Origin: Candidatus Nitrosomarinus sp.
Lineage (GTDB): Archaea; Thermoproteota; Nitrososphaeria; Nitrososphaerales; Nitrosopumilaceae
DNA length: 10,423 nt
Direction: 5' to 3'
NCBI GenBank assembly: GCA_003702465.1
Contig: REGF01000029.1
Location: 1 to 10,423, forward strand
Shown here: positions 1 through 6,396 of the stretch, piece by piece
How the letters are laid out: every line of letters begins with the position of its first letter
Numbering within the stretch: position 1 is the stretch's first letter
Position numbers and translations under genes: made by a program
The notes under the pieces: model-generated
The model's database searches: none
Told to the model about the DNA's origin: nothing
The model's input: only the letters and a program-made list of their open reading frames with translations

Positions 1-531
1 GCTGGAAAAGGTGTTAATGTATCAGATACGTTAAATGGATTTCTTAAACAAAAAGGAGAATTTTCAACAATAAGAAAAATTTTTGCACCAATATGGATTA
101 AAGGTCCAATCAAAAGATTTGTCGAAGGTAATACAGTCATTGTGGGAGATGCAGCTGGACAAGCAAAACCAACAACAGCTGGAGGGATTTTTACTAGCGG
201 CATGGGAGGAGTATACGCTGGACAAGCCATAGCCGCATTTTTAAAAACAAATGAAAGAAAAGAACTTGACAATTATCAAAAAAAATGGACTGAGAGGTTT
301 GGAAAAGAATTTGAAAAACAATTGTTAGCAAGAAAAATTTTAGAAAGAATGGATAATCAAACGATCAATAAATTATTTGAGACAATTACTCCAGATATAA
401 TTAATGAGATTTCAGAAAAAGATGATTTTGATTTTCATACAAGTTCAATAATCAAATTATTAGGAATTAAAGGTTCATTGAAAACAGCTCAAACGTTAGT
501 AAGTGGCGAATTAAAAAAAATCTTGGGTTAA
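1..531 (+). CDS. Geranylgeranyl reductase-family FAD-dependent oxidoreductase, C-terminal part (5' truncated by window)
   Basis: The frame is open from base 1 to TAA at 529-531, giving 176 residues with no start, so the FAD-binding N-terminus lies outside the window. Residues 49-54 read GDAAGQ, followed by KPTTAGGIF, a G-rich stretch and VYAGQAIA. This matches the second FAD-contacting motif of the geranylgeranyl reductase family (usually GDAAG, then P-x-TGGG). In archaea this family saturates the isoprenoid chains of membrane ether lipids (digeranylgeranylglycerophospholipid reductase) or of related isoprenoids. The remaining part, about residues 80-176, is a lysine- and glutamate-rich helical C-terminal region as in the family. 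A GTG at 142 is internal to the conserved motif and is not a start. The family is fairly certain; the exact substrate cannot be told from this fragment. Confidence 0.8.
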   Translation, partial: AGKGVNVSDTLNGFLKQKGEFSTIRKIFAPIWIKGPIKRFVEGNTVIVGDAAGQAKPTTAGGIFTSGMGGVYAGQAIAAFLKTNERKELDNYQKKWTERFGKEFEKQLLARKILERMDNQTINKLFETITPDIINEISEKDDFDFHTSSIIKLLGIKGSLKTAQTLVSGELKKILG

Positions 532-554
532 GAATTACAAAATTTCCTAGGAAA

Positions 555-562
555 GTATAAAT
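555..562 (+). promoter_or_regulatory. Candidate TATA box for the zinc-ribbon/ef1b/cdc48 cluster
   Basis: GTATAAAT lies with its centre about 26 bases before the ATG at 585, the expected spacing for an archaeal leaderless transcript. It overlaps the upstream in-frame ATG at 561, which argues that 585 and not 561 is the real start of the zinc-ribbon gene. This is an inference from motif and spacing only. Confidence 0.45.
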
Positions 563-584
563 GATGTTTCCAGAAAATTTGAGC

Positions 585-767
585 ATGTCATCTACTATAT
601 CACTACCAACGTGCAGTTGTTGTCATAGACCAATTATGCCTAATGATAAATGTGTAAAATTCAATTGCCCTGACTGTGATGACGGAGATCTTATTTGGAG
701 ATGTGAAAGTTGCAGAGAAGCAGCAAGAACCTATACCTGTTCTTCATGTAACTTTACGGGACCTTAA
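585..767 (+). CDS. Four-knuckle zinc-ribbon protein (HVO_2753-like, putative RNA-binding Zn-ribbon)
   Basis: A small protein of 60 residues from the ATG at 585, or 68 from the ATG at 561. Numbered from the longer form, it carries four paired-cysteine knuckles: C18-S-C20-C21, C36-P-D-C39, C48-E-S-C51 and C60-S-S-C63, enough for two zinc ions. The layout matches the archaeal family typified by haloarchaeal HVO_2753, often labelled a Zn-ribbon RNA-binding protein. Its stop is only 5 bases before the aEF1-beta start; pairing with that gene is a recurring archaeal arrangement and suggests a translation-linked role. I prefer the start at 585 because a TATA box overlaps the ATG at 561 and because homologues are about 60 residues. 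The molecular function is not established. Confidence 0.8.
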   Translation: MSSTISLPTCSCCHRPIMPNDKCVKFNCPDCDDGDLIWRCESCREAARTYTCSSCNFTGP

Positions 768-772
768 ACAAA

Positions 773-1039
773 ATGACTGACATTGTATTAATTGCAAAAA
801 TTCTTCCAACAGGAACAGAAGTTGATTTAGACAAATTAGCCGAAACTGTAAAAACAGCACTAAAAGACGGAATTACTTTGAATAGACATGAAAAAGAACC
901 ATTAGCTTTTGGATTAGAATGTCTAAAAGCACAATTTGTATTAGAAGATAAAGAAGGACAGATGGATTCACTTGAAGATACTGTAAGAGCAGTTGAAGGA
1001 GTCAGTGAATTTGAAGTGCTCAGTATGAGTCGTAATTAA
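773..1039 (+). CDS. ef1b: Translation elongation factor 1-beta (aEF1B guanine nucleotide exchange factor)
   Basis: This 88-residue protein has the normal length of archaeal EF-1 beta, which corresponds to the C-terminal exchange domain of the eukaryotic factor. It should catalyse GDP/GTP exchange on aEF1A during elongation in the cytoplasm. Visible signatures are the N-terminal strand DIVLIAKILPTGTEVDL, the central EPLAFGLECLKAQFVLED segment, and the closing GVSEFEVLSMSR, all in the ferredoxin-like order of the family. The ATG at 773 follows the zinc-ribbon stop by 5 bases, so the two are probably cotranscribed. Its TAA stop (1037-1039) lies inside the first copy of a 15-base tandem repeat that fills most of the gap before cdc48. 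Confidence 0.92.
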   Translation: MTDIVLIAKILPTGTEVDLDKLAETVKTALKDGITLNRHEKEPLAFGLECLKAQFVLEDKEGQMDSLEDTVRAVEGVSEFEVLSMSRN

Positions 1040-1061
1040 CATAACAGTAATTAGCATAACA
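1032..1061 (+). repeat. 15-base tandem direct repeat across the ef1b stop codon
   Basis: GTAATTAACATAACA at 1032-1046 is followed immediately by GTAATTAGCATAACA at 1047-1061, differing only at one base (A1039 versus G1054). The first copy contains the last codon and the TAA stop of ef1b. The second copy places an in-frame TAG at the same point. It looks like a recent local duplication in the spacer between ef1b and cdc48. Confidence 0.85.
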
Positions 1062-1077
1062 AGGATTAATTGATTTT

Positions 1078-3246
1078 ATGGTACGCAAAGAAGAGCCTTT
1101 GCAGATGAGAATCGGCGAAGCAAAACAAAGAGATGTAGGAAAAAAGCGTGCCAGAGTAGGTCCAAAAGCAATGGATTTTCTAAAAGCAGAAGCAGGTGAC
1201 GTGATTGAAATAATGGGTTCAAGAACAAGTTGTGCAGTAGTGTGGCCTGCAGATGAAGACGAAAAATTCCCAGATATCATTAGAGTTGATGGCCAAACTA
1301 GAAAAAATGTAGGAGGAACTCTAAATGATATTGTTAAGGTAAGAAAAGTTATTTCAAAAATTGCAAAAACAATTACGCTAACACCACTTAATGATGCTGT
1401 AACAATAGATAAAGAATTTACAGATTTTGTAAAAAATAGATTAAAAGGATTGCCTGTTACTCATGGAGATGAAATTTCTGTAATGATTTTAGGAAATTCT
1501 ATGGATTTTAAAATTACTAAAACATCACCAAAAGGAATTATAGACATAGACCGTACAACTGAATTAAACATTTCAACAGAAACAACAATTGATAGAAAAG
1601 TTAGAGTGACCTATGAAGAGGTTGGAGGATTAAAAGAAAAAACTAAAGCAATGAGGGAAATTGTGGAATTACCATTAAGACATCCAGAATTATTTTCTAG
1701 ATTAGGGATTGAACCGCATAGTGGAATTTTATTATACGGTCCGCCAGGATGTGGAAAAACATTACTTGCAAAAGTTATGGCTAGTGAATCAGAAGCTAAC
1801 ATGTTTCCAATTAATGGTCCGGAAATAATGAACAAATACTATGGAGAAACAGAAGCAAAATTAAGAGATATTTTTAAAGAAGCAAAAGATAATTCTCCTA
1901 GCATAATTTTCATTGATGAAATTGATGCAATTGCACCTAAAAGAGAAGAAGTTTACGGAGATGTTGAAAAACGAGTTGTTGCACAATTATTGGCATTAAT
2001 GGATGGATTAAACGATAGGGGAAACGTCATTGTATTAGGAGCAACCAATAGACCAGACAGCGTAGACCCCGCACTAAGACGGCCTGGAAGATTTGACAGA
2101 GAATTTGAAATAAGCGTTCCCAACGAGGATGGGAGATATGAAATTTTACAAATACATACAAGAGGAATGCCAATTAATGAAGAAATTGATCTAAAAGAAC
2201 TATCAGCAGAATTACACGGGTATACAGGCGCTGATATCAAATCATTGTGTAGAGAAGCTGCAATGAAATCAATTCGTAGATATTTACCAGAAATTGATCT
2301 TGAAACTGAAAAAATTTCTTCTGAAGTTTTGCAATCAATGCAAATAAAATTAATTGATTTTCATGATGCTATGCAAGAAGTGGTTCCTACAGCCATGAGA
2401 GAATTTTATGTAGAAAGACCAAAAGTTTGGTGGAATGATGTAGGAGGTTTAGAAAACATTAAGAAAAGTTTAACAGATAACATAATTACAGCAATTAAAG
2501 AACCAAGTAAATTTACTAAAATGGGCATTAAACCTCCAAAAGGAGTGTTGATTTATGGTCCGCCAGGATGTGGAAAATCATTACTTGCTAGAGCAGTTGC
2601 AACTGAAACTGGTGCAAATATGATTTTAGTAAGAGGTCCAGAAATTCTTTCAAAATGGGTAGGTGAATCAGAAAAAGCAATTAGAGAAATTTTTAGAAAA
2701 GCAAAATCATCATCACCTTGTATTATAATTTTAGATGAATTAGATGCACTAGCAAAATCAAAATCAGGAGAAGGAGGTTCTGGTGAAACAATACTTAGTC
2801 AATTATTAACAGAAATTGAAGAAGGAACTTCTTCACGAGTTGCAGTTATTGGAATAACAAATAGACCAGATATTATAGATAATTCATTATTGCGAACAGG
2901 TAGATTGGATTTAGTTCTTTATGTCACACCTCCAGATGAAAAAAGTAGATTAGAGATTATCAAAATTCTAACAAAAAAAATGCCATTGTCAAATGACATT
3001 AAATTACAAGAAATTGCAATAGCAACACAAAATTACACTGGTGCAGATTTAGCAGCATTGTGCAGGGAAGCAGCAGTTAGTGCAATGAGGAATAAATCAC
3101 CTAAAATCAATAGTCGGGATTTTGCAAACAGTCTAAAACAAATTAAACCATCAATTACAACAGAAGTAGATCAGTGGTATAACACCATAAGAGAAAGTAT
3201 ATCTAATGTAGTGCCCAAGACAGGAGAGAAAGCATTTTACGGTTAA
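1078..3246 (+). CDS. cdc48: Cdc48/VAT-type AAA+ ATPase (p97 family) with HbYX C-terminus
   Basis: The 722-residue protein has the full p97/Cdc48 layout. An N-domain spans about 1-175 (double-psi barrel, MRIGEAKQRDVGKKRARV near residue 10). The D1 ATPase has Walker A GPPGCGKT at 221-228, Walker B IIFIDE at 276-281, sensor N324 and arginine fingers in RRPGR at 334-338. The D2 ATPase has GPPGCGKS at 494-501, IILDE ending at E554, sensor N595 and R606/R609. Central-pore segments KYYGETE (D1) and KWVGESE (D2) are present. It should be a hexameric unfoldase. The last three residues, F-Y-G, form an HbYX motif, which in archaeal Cdc48 and PAN docks onto the 20S proteasome. One small oddity is RTGR where D2 usually has RPGR. 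The start could also be M10 (1105). It is followed after 2 bases by a small winged-helix-like gene. Confidence 0.95.
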   Translation: MVRKEEPLQMRIGEAKQRDVGKKRARVGPKAMDFLKAEAGDVIEIMGSRTSCAVVWPADEDEKFPDIIRVDGQTRKNVGGTLNDIVKVRKVISKIAKTITLTPLNDAVTIDKEFTDFVKNRLKGLPVTHGDEISVMILGNSMDFKITKTSPKGIIDIDRTTELNISTETTIDRKVRVTYEEVGGLKEKTKAMREIVELPLRHPELFSRLGIEPHSGILLYGPPGCGKTLLAKVMASESEANMFPINGPEIMNKYYGETEAKLRDIFKEAKDNSPSIIFIDEIDAIAPKREEVYGDVEKRVVAQLLALMDGLNDRGNVIVLGATNRPDSVDPALRRPGRFDREFEISVPNEDGRYEILQIHTRGMPINEEIDLKELSAELHGYTGADIKSLCREAAMKSIRRYLPEIDLETEKISSEVLQSMQIKLIDFHDAMQEVVPTAMREFYVERPKVWWNDVGGLENIKKSLTDNIITAIKEPSKFTKMGIKPPKGVLIYGPPGCGKSLLARAVATETGANMILVRGPEILSKWVGESEKAIREIFRKAKSSSPCIIILDELDALAKSKSGEGGSGETILSQLLTEIEEGTSSRVAVIGITNRPDIIDNSLLRTGRLDLVLYVTPPDEKSRLEIIKILTKKMPLSNDIKLQEIAIATQNYTGADLAALCREAAVSAMRNKSPKINSRDFANSLKQIKPSITTEVDQWYNTIRESISNVVPKTGEKAFYG

Positions 3247-3248
3247 TC

Positions 3249-3545
3249 ATGACAATCCCATTAAAAAATCAAGTATTTGAAAAAATCAAAGAATCCAACT
3301 CATTGACAGATGTTGAACTTTACAAGAGTTTAGCAAAAGATGGGTTAAATTTACCAGAAGATAAATTCAACAAACTTCTACTAGATTTGGAAATTTTAGG
3401 ATTAATCAAAGTTGCATGGTTTACCAAAGATGAAAGAAGAATCGAAGTTGCAATTATTGAAAAAGAAGAAGACCCAATTGAAAAACAGAATAAAGAAATA
3501 ATGGAAAAAGATTATGAAGCAAGTTTTCCAGGATTTGACAAATAA
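3249..3545 (+). CDS. Small winged-helix-like protein of unknown function downstream of cdc48
   Basis: A 98-residue protein whose ATG lies 2 bases after the cdc48 stop, so it is almost certainly cotranscribed. Residues about 5-75 suggest a winged helix: helix (KNQVFEKIKES), helix (LTDVELYKSLAKDG), a likely recognition helix (LPEDKFNKLLLDLEILGL), then a two-strand wing (IKVAWFTKDERRIEVAII). The tail (about 74-98) is charged and ends in SFPGFDK. No catalytic or zinc motif is visible. It could bind DNA, or be a protein-protein winged helix acting as a Cdc48 partner; the sequence does not decide. The stop lies 8 bases from the stop of the convergent heme O synthase gene. Confidence 0.75.
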   Translation: MTIPLKNQVFEKIKESNSLTDVELYKSLAKDGLNLPEDKFNKLLLDLEILGLIKVAWFTKDERRIEVAIIEKEEDPIEKQNKEIMEKDYEASFPGFDK

Positions 3546-3547
3546 AT

Positions 3548-3553
3548 AAAAAA
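3548..3553 (-). terminator. Oligo-T terminator candidate for heme O synthase
   Basis: A run of six A on the plus strand gives TTTTTT in the minus-strand transcript immediately after the ctaB stop. Archaeal termination typically uses such T-tracts without needing a hairpin. The site sits in the 8-base space between two convergent stops. Confidence 0.35.
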
Positions 3554-4441
3554 TTAAATCAAAGGAATATGAAATGCTGCATCTAGTGCAACAGCAACAA
3601 AAATTATTGTCAAATAAGGTGCTGTTACTTTGTATGCTTTCCAAGCAAATTCAGATGTAGGTGTTTTTGTTAATTTGAAATGATATACAAGCATCAATCC
3701 ACCAGAAACAGATGCAATGATTGCATAAACAAGACCTAATCCATCAGGTATCATTACAAGTACTAAAGAAAATGGAATTAAGATCAAAGTATTTCCTAAA
3801 ATAAATTTAGATGTTTTTTGCATTCCAATTACAACAGGTAACATTGGAACTTCAGCTTGTGCATACTCATCTTTAATTTTCATTGCAAGACACCAGAAAT
3901 GAGATGGAGTCCATACAAATACCAAAAAGCCTACAAGAAAACCTAACAAGTCCATACTACCAGTTGCAGCTGCCCATCCGGCCCATGCTGCAGCACTACC
4001 AGCAATCCCACCAATAACTATGTTGGAGGTATTTTTTCGTTTTAACCAAACTGTGTAAATTATTACGTATGAGAAAATTCCAACTGCAATAAAGAATGCA
4101 GAAACAGCATTTAATGCAAAGAATCCATAAATTACAGAAATACAACTTACGATTAAACCATATAACAAAACACTTGATGGTGAAATTCTTCCAGAAGGAA
4201 TAGGTCTAGAACTAGTTCTACTCATTTTAGGATCGATATCTTTATCGTAGTAATGGTTTAGAGCACTAGAACCGGCTGAAGCTAATGCTCCTGCAACTAT
4301 AATATGCAAATAATCAAGATAATCAAGCTGATATGCGCCTGAAACCAATTTACTAGCAGCATACATGGATGTAACTGCAGTTATTACTAATAGAACAACT
4401 ATTCTTGGTTTCGATATTTCGATTATTTCATTAATTCCCAA
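3554..4441 (-). CDS. ctaB: Heme O synthase (protoheme IX farnesyltransferase)
   Basis: A 295-residue polytopic membrane protein of the UbiA prenyltransferase superfamily, normal in length for CtaB/CyoE. It transfers a farnesyl group to heme B to give heme O, the precursor of heme A for heme-copper oxidases. The first Asp-rich motif is N62-HYY-D66-KDI-D70-PKMSR-T-SSRP. The second conserved region includes YTVWLKR at 129-135 and TPSHFW at 178-183, followed by DEYAQAEVPMLPVV, which is specific to heme O synthases and not to other UbiA enzymes. The start is TTG at 4439-4441: an in-frame TAG lies three codons upstream, and the next ATG (M26) would cut into the first membrane helix. The gene is divergent from a membrane copper protein, fitting a terminal-oxidase context. 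Confidence 0.93.
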   Translation of the reverse strand: MGINEIIEISKPRIVVLLVITAVTSMYAASKLVSGAYQLDYLDYLHIIVAGALASAGSSALNHYYDKDIDPKMSRTSSRPIPSGRISPSSVLLYGLIVSCISVIYGFFALNAVSAFFIAVGIFSYVIIYTVWLKRKNTSNIVIGGIAGSAAAWAGWAAATGSMDLLGFLVGFLVFVWTPSHFWCLAMKIKDEYAQAEVPMLPVVIGMQKTSKFILGNTLILIPFSLVLVMIPDGLGLVYAIIASVSGGLMLVYHFKLTKTPTSEFAWKAYKVTAPYLTIIFVAVALDAAFHIPLI

Positions 4442-4466
4442 TTTACTCTACCCAGATTCAAAGCCG

Positions 4467-4511
4467 TTTTATTCCTTGTTGTAGATCCATTATATTTCAA
4501 AAGGAATAAGT
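4467..4511. promoter_or_regulatory. Divergent promoter region between ctaB and the cupredoxin gene
   Basis: Two similar TATA-like boxes face away from each other: GGAATAAAA on the minus strand (4467-4475), about 29 bases before the TTG of ctaB, and GGAATAAGT on the plus strand (4503-4511), about 28 bases before the ATG at 4536. Both spacings fit nearly leaderless transcripts. A further AT-rich TTATATTT (4490-4497) between them is an alternative box for the plus strand. These are motif and spacing inferences. Confidence 0.4.
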
Positions 4512-4535
4512 ATCTCACTCTTATCAGCTATTTTA

Positions 4536-5624
4536 ATGACTAATTGGGACCTATTAATGCCAGGCATGGGCCTTACAGGTGTAGGGTTAGCAGGCCTCAT
4601 TTTATCATATGCAGGCATAGCACACACATTCATTGATGGTATGCACGCATTAACAGGCCTAACGATGTTTGTCGGTCTTATTTTTACAGCAGCAGGGATT
4701 TTGGATGGTGGTGTCTCAACCAGCAACAGAGCTAAAATTACAACCGTAGTCATTGTTGCAATTTCAATTGGATTTGGACTTTATGCATTAGGTACAATGA
4801 ATTCTTCAGAATACACATTCACATTGATGTTAGTCATTTTAGCAATTGCACTTCCATCTGCAGGTGTAGCATGGATAGCAATGAAAAAACCAGGAAGCAT
4901 TAAACCAATTGGTTTAGTTTTAGGATTAGCAGTTGCAAGTGGATTAGTCATTTGGATAACAGCAGGTTCAATGAGTGAAAGTGAAGCAGAACTAGCGGAA
5001 GAAATTCATGATGAAGCAATGGACGATGTTCCAGCTGGACCAATTTTTGAAATTGAAATTCTAAAAGAATCTGCACAAGAAGGTAATCCAGATTACGAAC
5101 CAGACAGAGCTGTTGTTACACAAGGACATACAGTTGTATGGACAAATGCAGACGTTGCACCACATACAGTTACTAGTGCATCAGATTATGGAGAAACATT
5201 TGATTCTAGTTTAATTAGTGAAGGAGAGACATATACTTTAGATACAACTAACTTAGAAGTTGGCGAATACGAATACTTGTGTATTGTTCATCCATGGATG
5301 ATTTCAACTTTAGTAATAGAAGCACCAAAAGAAGCAACTAAAATTATCATTCCAGAAGGTGCAGCAATTCCAGAAGACGGACAAATATACTATGATCCAG
5401 AAACAATTAACATTTCAGTAGGAACACCAATTCAATGGGTTAATGAAGATCCAGCAATGCATACAGCTACTTCAGGAAGTCCAGATAATGGGCCTGACGG
5501 AGTATTTGATTCACAAATATTGAATGTAGGAGATACGTATGAATTCACATTTACTGAAGCAGGTAGTTTTGATTATTATTGTATTTTACATCCATGGATG
5601 ATTGGCACAGTTAATGTAGAATAG
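4536..5624 (+). CDS. Membrane-anchored double cupredoxin (five helices plus two plastocyanin-like domains)
   Basis: A 362-residue protein. The N-terminal part has five hydrophobic segments at about 10-28, 36-56, 67-87, 95-115 and 124-144, then an acidic linker (about 145-168). Two type-1 copper domains follow. Domain 1 (about 170-262) has ligands H210, C249, H252 and M255; domain 2 (about 285-362) has H309, C349, H352 and M355, both with the C-I-x-H-P-W-M-I signature. With five helices, the copper domains should face outside the membrane. Such proteins are thought to carry electrons in ammonia-oxidising archaea, which lack c-type cytochromes. The divergent heme O synthase suggests delivery to a heme-copper oxidase, but that is inference. 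I do not recognise the helix domain, which could be a subunit or only an anchor. It is probably cotranscribed with the JAMM gene 2 bases downstream. Confidence 0.88.
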   Translation: MTNWDLLMPGMGLTGVGLAGLILSYAGIAHTFIDGMHALTGLTMFVGLIFTAAGILDGGVSTSNRAKITTVVIVAISIGFGLYALGTMNSSEYTFTLMLVILAIALPSAGVAWIAMKKPGSIKPIGLVLGLAVASGLVIWITAGSMSESEAELAEEIHDEAMDDVPAGPIFEIEILKESAQEGNPDYEPDRAVVTQGHTVVWTNADVAPHTVTSASDYGETFDSSLISEGETYTLDTTNLEVGEYEYLCIVHPWMISTLVIEAPKEATKIIIPEGAAIPEDGQIYYDPETINISVGTPIQWVNEDPAMHTATSGSPDNGPDGVFDSQILNVGDTYEFTFTEAGSFDYYCILHPWMIGTVNVE

Positions 5625-5626
5625 AT

Positions 5627-6019
5627 TTGCAAAAAATTATTTTAAAACAATCAGATAAAAAAATTCTTGCTCAATATTCAGAAAATCAAAAACCAAATGA
5701 AGCATGTGCAATATTATTTGGAAAAGAGGACAAAGTCCTAGATATTTTTTTTACTGATAATATCGAAGAATCTCCAATAAATTTTACAATTTCAAACGAA
5801 CAATTAATTGAAGCATATAAAATTGCAGAAGATCAAAATGTTGAGATCGTTGGAATATTTCATTCTCATCCAAATTCAGATGCATTTCCTTCCAATACAG
5901 ATAAAAAATTTATGCAAAGTAATCCAGTAGCATGGATAATCTATTCAGGAATTAATAAAAATTTCAAAGCATATATTCTAGAATCAGATAGTATTGAGAT
6001 TCCAATTGAAGAAAAATAA
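5627..6019 (+). CDS. JAMM/MPN+ domain metalloprotease (deSAMPylase-like)
   Basis: A 130-residue single-domain protein with a complete JAMM zinc-protease site: catalytic E25 (NEACAILFG), then H79-S-H81, seven residues, S89, two residues and D92. This is the exact H-x-H-x7-S-x2-D spacing of active enzymes. Archaeal single-domain JAMM proteins such as HvJAMM1 cleave isopeptide or C-terminal bonds of ubiquitin-like SAMP proteins. Related small proteins process sulfur-carrier proteins. The start is TTG at 5627-5629, two bases after the cupredoxin stop; no ATG is available before residue 95, which would be past the active site. The tight spacing implies cotranscription with the copper protein, an unexplained pairing. 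No Rpn11-type insertions or partner domains are present. Confidence 0.85.
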   Translation: MQKIILKQSDKKILAQYSENQKPNEACAILFGKEDKVLDIFFTDNIEESPINFTISNEQLIEAYKIAEDQNVEIVGIFHSHPNSDAFPSNTDKKFMQSNPVAWIIYSGINKNFKAYILESDSIEIPIEEK

Positions 6020-6054
6020 TTATCTTAAAAATTTAAGCACATAGAATCATCTTT

Positions 6055-6069
6055 GGGATTAAATATCCC
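6055..6069 (+). promoter_or_regulatory. TATA box inside a perfect inverted repeat, before the DUF2024 gene
   Basis: ATTAAATAT (6058-6066) lies about 25 bases before the ATG at 6087, the archaeal leaderless promoter spacing. It is bracketed by GGGAT (6055-6059) and ATCCC (6065-6069), perfect 5-base inverted arms with a 5-base centre. In such an AT-rich intergenic stretch the paired GGG/CCC stands out and could be an operator overlapping the TATA box. Confidence 0.5.
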
Positions 6070-6086
6070 CTTTTTTAAGAAAAGAT

Positions 6087-6344
6087 ATGGAAATTCACGT
6101 ATACGACACTTATGTCAAAGCAGCAGATGGTCATACCATGCACTTTGATGTAATAACTGGTGAGAAAAATCATGATCAAGCCATTGAATATGGTAAAGAA
6201 TGGTTAAAGGAGATAGGTGAAGGAGAAGCACAAATGACACAAAACGAATGTACATTTTGTCACTCACAATCTTGTCCAGAGCCTGTAGAACAGGCAATTA
6301 AGGAAAAAGGTTATTTCATTCAAAAGATGGAAGGCTGTCCTTAA
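6087..6344 (+). CDS. DUF2024 family protein
   Basis: An 85-residue protein beginning MEIHVYDTYVKAADGHTMHF, the characteristic opening of DUF2024 (PF09630), a short family with no assigned biochemical function. The middle is helical (HDQAIEYGKEWLKEIGEG). Toward the end there is a cysteine cluster, C55-T-F-C58-H59 with C63, plus C84 near the C-terminus. These could hold a metal or be redox-active, but only the spacing suggests it. The gene has its own promoter with a TATA box 25 bases before the ATG, and T-tracts follow the stop, so it is likely monocistronic. The ATG at 6087 fits the conserved N-terminus exactly. Confidence 0.82.
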   Translation: MEIHVYDTYVKAADGHTMHFDVITGEKNHDQAIEYGKEWLKEIGEGEAQMTQNECTFCHSQSCPEPVEQAIKEKGYFIQKMEGCP

Positions 6345-6347
6345 ACA

Positions 6348-6360
6348 TTTTTTCTTTTTT
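6348..6360 (+). terminator. Oligo-T terminator after the DUF2024 gene
   Basis: Two runs of six T separated by one C (6348-6353 and 6355-6360) begin 3 bases after the stop codon, and a third T-run follows at 6369-6374. Oligo-T tracts are the usual intrinsic termination signal in archaea. Confidence 0.55.
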
Positions 6361-6370
6361 AAACAATCTT

Positions 6371-6382
6371 TTTTAAATTAAA
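6371..6382 (+). promoter_or_regulatory. Candidate TATA box for the 58-residue gene
   Basis: TTTTAAATTAAA lies about 15-26 bases before the ATG at 6397, close to leaderless promoter spacing. The preceding T-rich stretch also acts as terminator sequence for the DUF2024 gene, so assigning individual bases is uncertain. Confidence 0.35.
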
Positions 6383-6396
6383 TAATAAGATAATTC

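Noticed and set aside
142..144. GTG as start of a 129-residue protein
   Set aside because: The codon lies inside the conserved GDAAG motif region and the frame is open back to base 1, so it is an internal codon of a longer flavoprotein.
1020..1280. Minus-strand open frame opposite ef1b end and cdc48 start
   Set aside because: It is antisense to well-supported genes and its composition is that of a shadow frame. The same applies to minus frames at 1611-1835, 1953-2240, 3402-3644, 4490-4753 and 6115-6297, and to plus frames at 9364-9630 and 9759-9959.
5278..5605. Repeated CATCCATGGATGATT in the cupredoxin gene
   Set aside because: It encodes the HPWMI copper-ligand motif in both domains, so it reflects an old domain duplication and protein constraint, not a mobile or regulatory repeat.
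6024..6037. AT-only-centred palindrome CTTAAAAATTTAAG after the JAMM gene
   Set aside because: In such AT-rich intergenic DNA, six-base arms of A and T with one C/G pair are expected often; it has no T-tract and no clear spacing to a start.
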